Made by a program: the position numbers and the translations under genes. A DNA stretch of 12,584 nt from JAJYVH01 sp964548595 (GTDB lineage: Archaea; Micrarchaeota; Micrarchaeia; Micrarchaeales; CABMGC01), in NCBI GenBank assembly GCA_964548595.1, contig CAZJQO010000023.1, positions 1 to 12,584 on the forward strand, given 5' to 3'. This document shows, piece by piece, positions 11,493 to 12,584 of the stretch (positions within the stretch are counted from its first letter, which is position 1; every line of letters begins with the position of its first letter). Under the pieces are notes generated by a model. The model made no database searches, was not told where the DNA came from, and saw only the letters and a program-made list of their open reading frames with translations.

Positions 11493-12212
11493 TCAAACAA
11501 TACTTACCGCGCCTTCCTGCACGAACACAGCCCTGACTTCATCCTTGCTCATCTGCGTGAGCACCCTGCCGCAGTCTTCGCATTTGAACGAAAGCTCGTA
11601 CGCAGCGTCGAACGGCATTATTATCTTCTGCTCGTTGTAACACTTCTCGCAGAAGAAGAAGTCGTTGCAGTCGTCTGGCATCTTCTGCTCGTCGTTCCTG
11701 GGCTTCTCGTTAACTACGTGGTTGTGCAGCTCCTCAAGCTTGTCGGCATCGATGTGCCACCTGAAAGTGAGCCAGCCCTTGCTGTCCTTGTCAGCATCAT
11801 AACGGGCTACGCCGTAGGTGTCCAGCACGTTGAGTATGCGCCTTACCTCGTTTATCTTTATGCCGAGCTCTGCTGCCAGCTTCTCATCAGTCTGGAAATG
11901 GCGCAGCATCTTAGCCACCGTTATGGCCTTCTTGCCCACGTTCCTGGAGATATAATCTGAGAAAACTGCATTGTCGAATAGCGCATCCACATCAGGGCCC
12001 CGCGCCTCCACAACATTCATTTCTTGAGGCCGCTTCGTCTTCCGTGAAGTGGCAGGCATCGCAACCTTCATCTTGTCCGCAACTGAATTGTGCGCCGCCT
12101 CGTGCCTCTTAGGGATTGGCTTTGCGCCACGCTTAATCTTAGCTTTCGCAGTCCTGCCGGTTATGCGGCGTACCGCAGAAGCACGCAGTTTGCCATTCCT
12201 ATAGTTTTTCAT
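11493..12212 (-). CDS. tfe: Transcription factor E alpha (TFE) with basic N-terminal extension
   Basis: Archaeal TFIIE-alpha homologue that assists promoter opening by RNA polymerase. A winged-helix domain spans about residues 78-165 (AKMLRHFQTDEKLAAELGI, EVRRILNVLDTYGVARY, GWLTFRWHID). A zinc ribbon follows with Cys188, Cys191, Cys211 and Cys214 (FFCEKC and FKCEDCG). The usual TFE has about 170-190 residues; this frame has 239 because of ~70 extra N-terminal residues rich in Lys, Arg and Ala. The ATG at 12212 has GAGG about 10 bases upstream, whereas internal ATGs (codons 48, 52, 65) lack a visible SD, so the extension is probably translated. The C-terminus runs ~20 residues past the zinc ribbon. 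Confidence 0.9.
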   Translation of the reverse strand: MKNYRNGKLRASAVRRITGRTAKAKIKRGAKPIPKRHEAAHNSVADKMKVAMPATSRKTKRPQEMNVVEARGPDVDALFDNAVFSDYISRNVGKKAITVAKMLRHFQTDEKLAAELGIKINEVRRILNVLDTYGVARYDADKDSKGWLTFRWHIDADKLEELHNHVVNEKPRNDEQKMPDDCNDFFFCEKCYNEQKIIMPFDAAYELSFKCEDCGRVLTQMSKDEVRAVFVQEGAVSIV

Positions 12213-12314
12213 ATTAGCACGCCTCTATAACTGCAAACAACCCATATCCTCAAACACGCTTGCTTTCAAACGCAGTCCCTGTTATTCGCCTACATTATGT
12301 TTATGTATGTACGT

Positions 12315-12324
12315 GTATTTAAAC
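12315..12324 (-). promoter_or_regulatory. Possible TATA box upstream of TFE
   Basis: The minus strand reads GTTTAAATAC about 103 bp upstream of the ATG, which would give an ~80-nt leader. A second and better-looking candidate, GGTATAAATAT, lies at 12419-12429 on the same strand. The choice cannot be made by eye. Confidence 0.25.
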
Positions 12325-12478
12325 GGTTCTTTTTTTTTCAAAACACACAAACGCATTTGTTATTATGTACGGGCACGCGCAGGCGCCTTCTGCGCCAATC
12401 TTAATTATGCATCCTCTCATATTTATACCTTGTCAAATCCCGAATTTTATTTGCGCAGCTCGCGGTTTTTTAAAGAGC

Positions 12479-12520
12479 GCCAGACTACAGGTGCGGGCTC
12501 GGTGGGAATCGCACGCTGGC
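12479..12520. other. Foldable GC-rich element near the right edge, unassigned
   Basis: GCCAG (12479-12483) pairs with CTGGC (12516-12520), and inside it GTGCG (12491-12495) pairs with CGCAC (12510-12514), leaving a 14-nt loop. A TATA-like TTTTTAAAG (12467-12475, plus strand) precedes it. DNA from 12491 to the edge is CTCG/GCTC-rich and open in the frame beginning at GTG 12491. It could be the start of a structured RNA or of a coding region cut by the window. It does not fit a tRNA. Confidence 0.3.
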
Positions 12521-12584
12521 TCGTCGCTCGGCTCTCCGCTTATCGAGCCTCGCTCCTCGCTTATTTGCTTTCACGCTTCTATCC

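Noticed and set aside
11215..11496. 93-codon leftward frame starting at TTG overlapping the TFE stop (TTGA), with a small Cys cluster
   Set aside because: The stop/start overlap and Cys spacing are suggestive, but the frame runs over the initiator-tRNA TATA box, has no SD or recognisable domain, and its composition is unlike the neighbouring genes.
12282..12356. 24-codon leftward frame upstream of TFE
   Set aside because: Too short; it depends on a run of nine A residues, and the candidate TATA box at 12315-12324 lies inside it, which fits a promoter better than a coding region.
12490..12584. Possible tRNA (Ser/Leu-like) at the right edge
   Set aside because: The GGGAATCGCAC stretch superficially resembles a T-loop region, but there is no matching T-stem, no acceptor pairing and no anticodon arm.
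1..12584. CRISPR arrays, insertion sequences, attachment sites or a defence island
   Set aside because: No spaced direct repeats, transposase or terminal inverted repeats, and no tRNA-end duplications were seen; the recognisable genes are nearly all core archaeal housekeeping genes.

Overview
The window is archaeal and most probably from a Micrarchaeota-type DPANN genome (ARMAN-2 / 'Candidatus Micrarchaeum'-like). It carries RadA, GINS, aIF2-alpha, L44e, transcription factor E, diphthine synthase and a PAC2-family protein, tRNAs of archaeal type with TATA boxes about 25-30 bp upstream, and short SD sequences of the GGTG/GGAG kind. The lineage call rests mainly on a tRNA-splicing endonuclease with a three-unit chain, the architecture described for ultrasmall ARMAN archaea. 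The placement is inferred from architecture, not from a database search.

Layout, left to right. (1) Positions 2-1372: 3' part of a secreted, sequon-rich Asn/Ser/Ala surface protein, truncated at the left edge, followed by a gene-poor stretch with a strong hairpin. (2) Positions 1674-3411: tRNA-Glu(UUC), thymidylate kinase (leftward), dCTP deaminase (rightward) and a small PRC-barrel protein (leftward). The two nucleotide enzymes are divergent neighbours in dTTP supply. (3) Positions 3520-5773: the three-unit EndA and a flippase-like membrane protein, transcribed divergently from a compact promoter region. (4) Positions 5736-7595: leftward radA, a possible 30-codon coupled ORF, then dphB, whose 3' end overlaps that of the flippase-like gene. 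(5) Positions 7860-8528: a DUF92-family membrane protein behind a 260-bp intergenic region with a perfect hairpin. (6) Positions 8564-11002: a leftward operon GINS - L44e - aIF2-alpha - PAC2, ending at an intron-containing tRNA-Gly(CCC). (7) Positions 11123-12212: initiator tRNA-Met and TFE with an unusual basic N-terminal extension. (8) Positions 12213-12584: an unassigned tail.

The clearest biological link is tRNA splicing. The tRNA-Gly(CCC) gene has a 13-nt intron at 37/38 whose fold is a relaxed bulge-helix-loop, not a full bulge-helix-bulge, and the window also encodes the class of endonuclease expected to cut relaxed motifs. The GINS/L44e/aIF2-alpha/PAC2 block is a reduced version of a known archaeal replication-translation neighbourhood, with S27e and Nop10 absent. 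I see no CRISPR array, insertion sequence, rRNA or defence system. The most unusual items are a probable non-AUG start for aIF2-alpha, an Ile in place of the P-loop Lys in thymidylate kinase, C55 in the initiator tRNA, the TFE extension, and a few unexplained structured intergenic elements.
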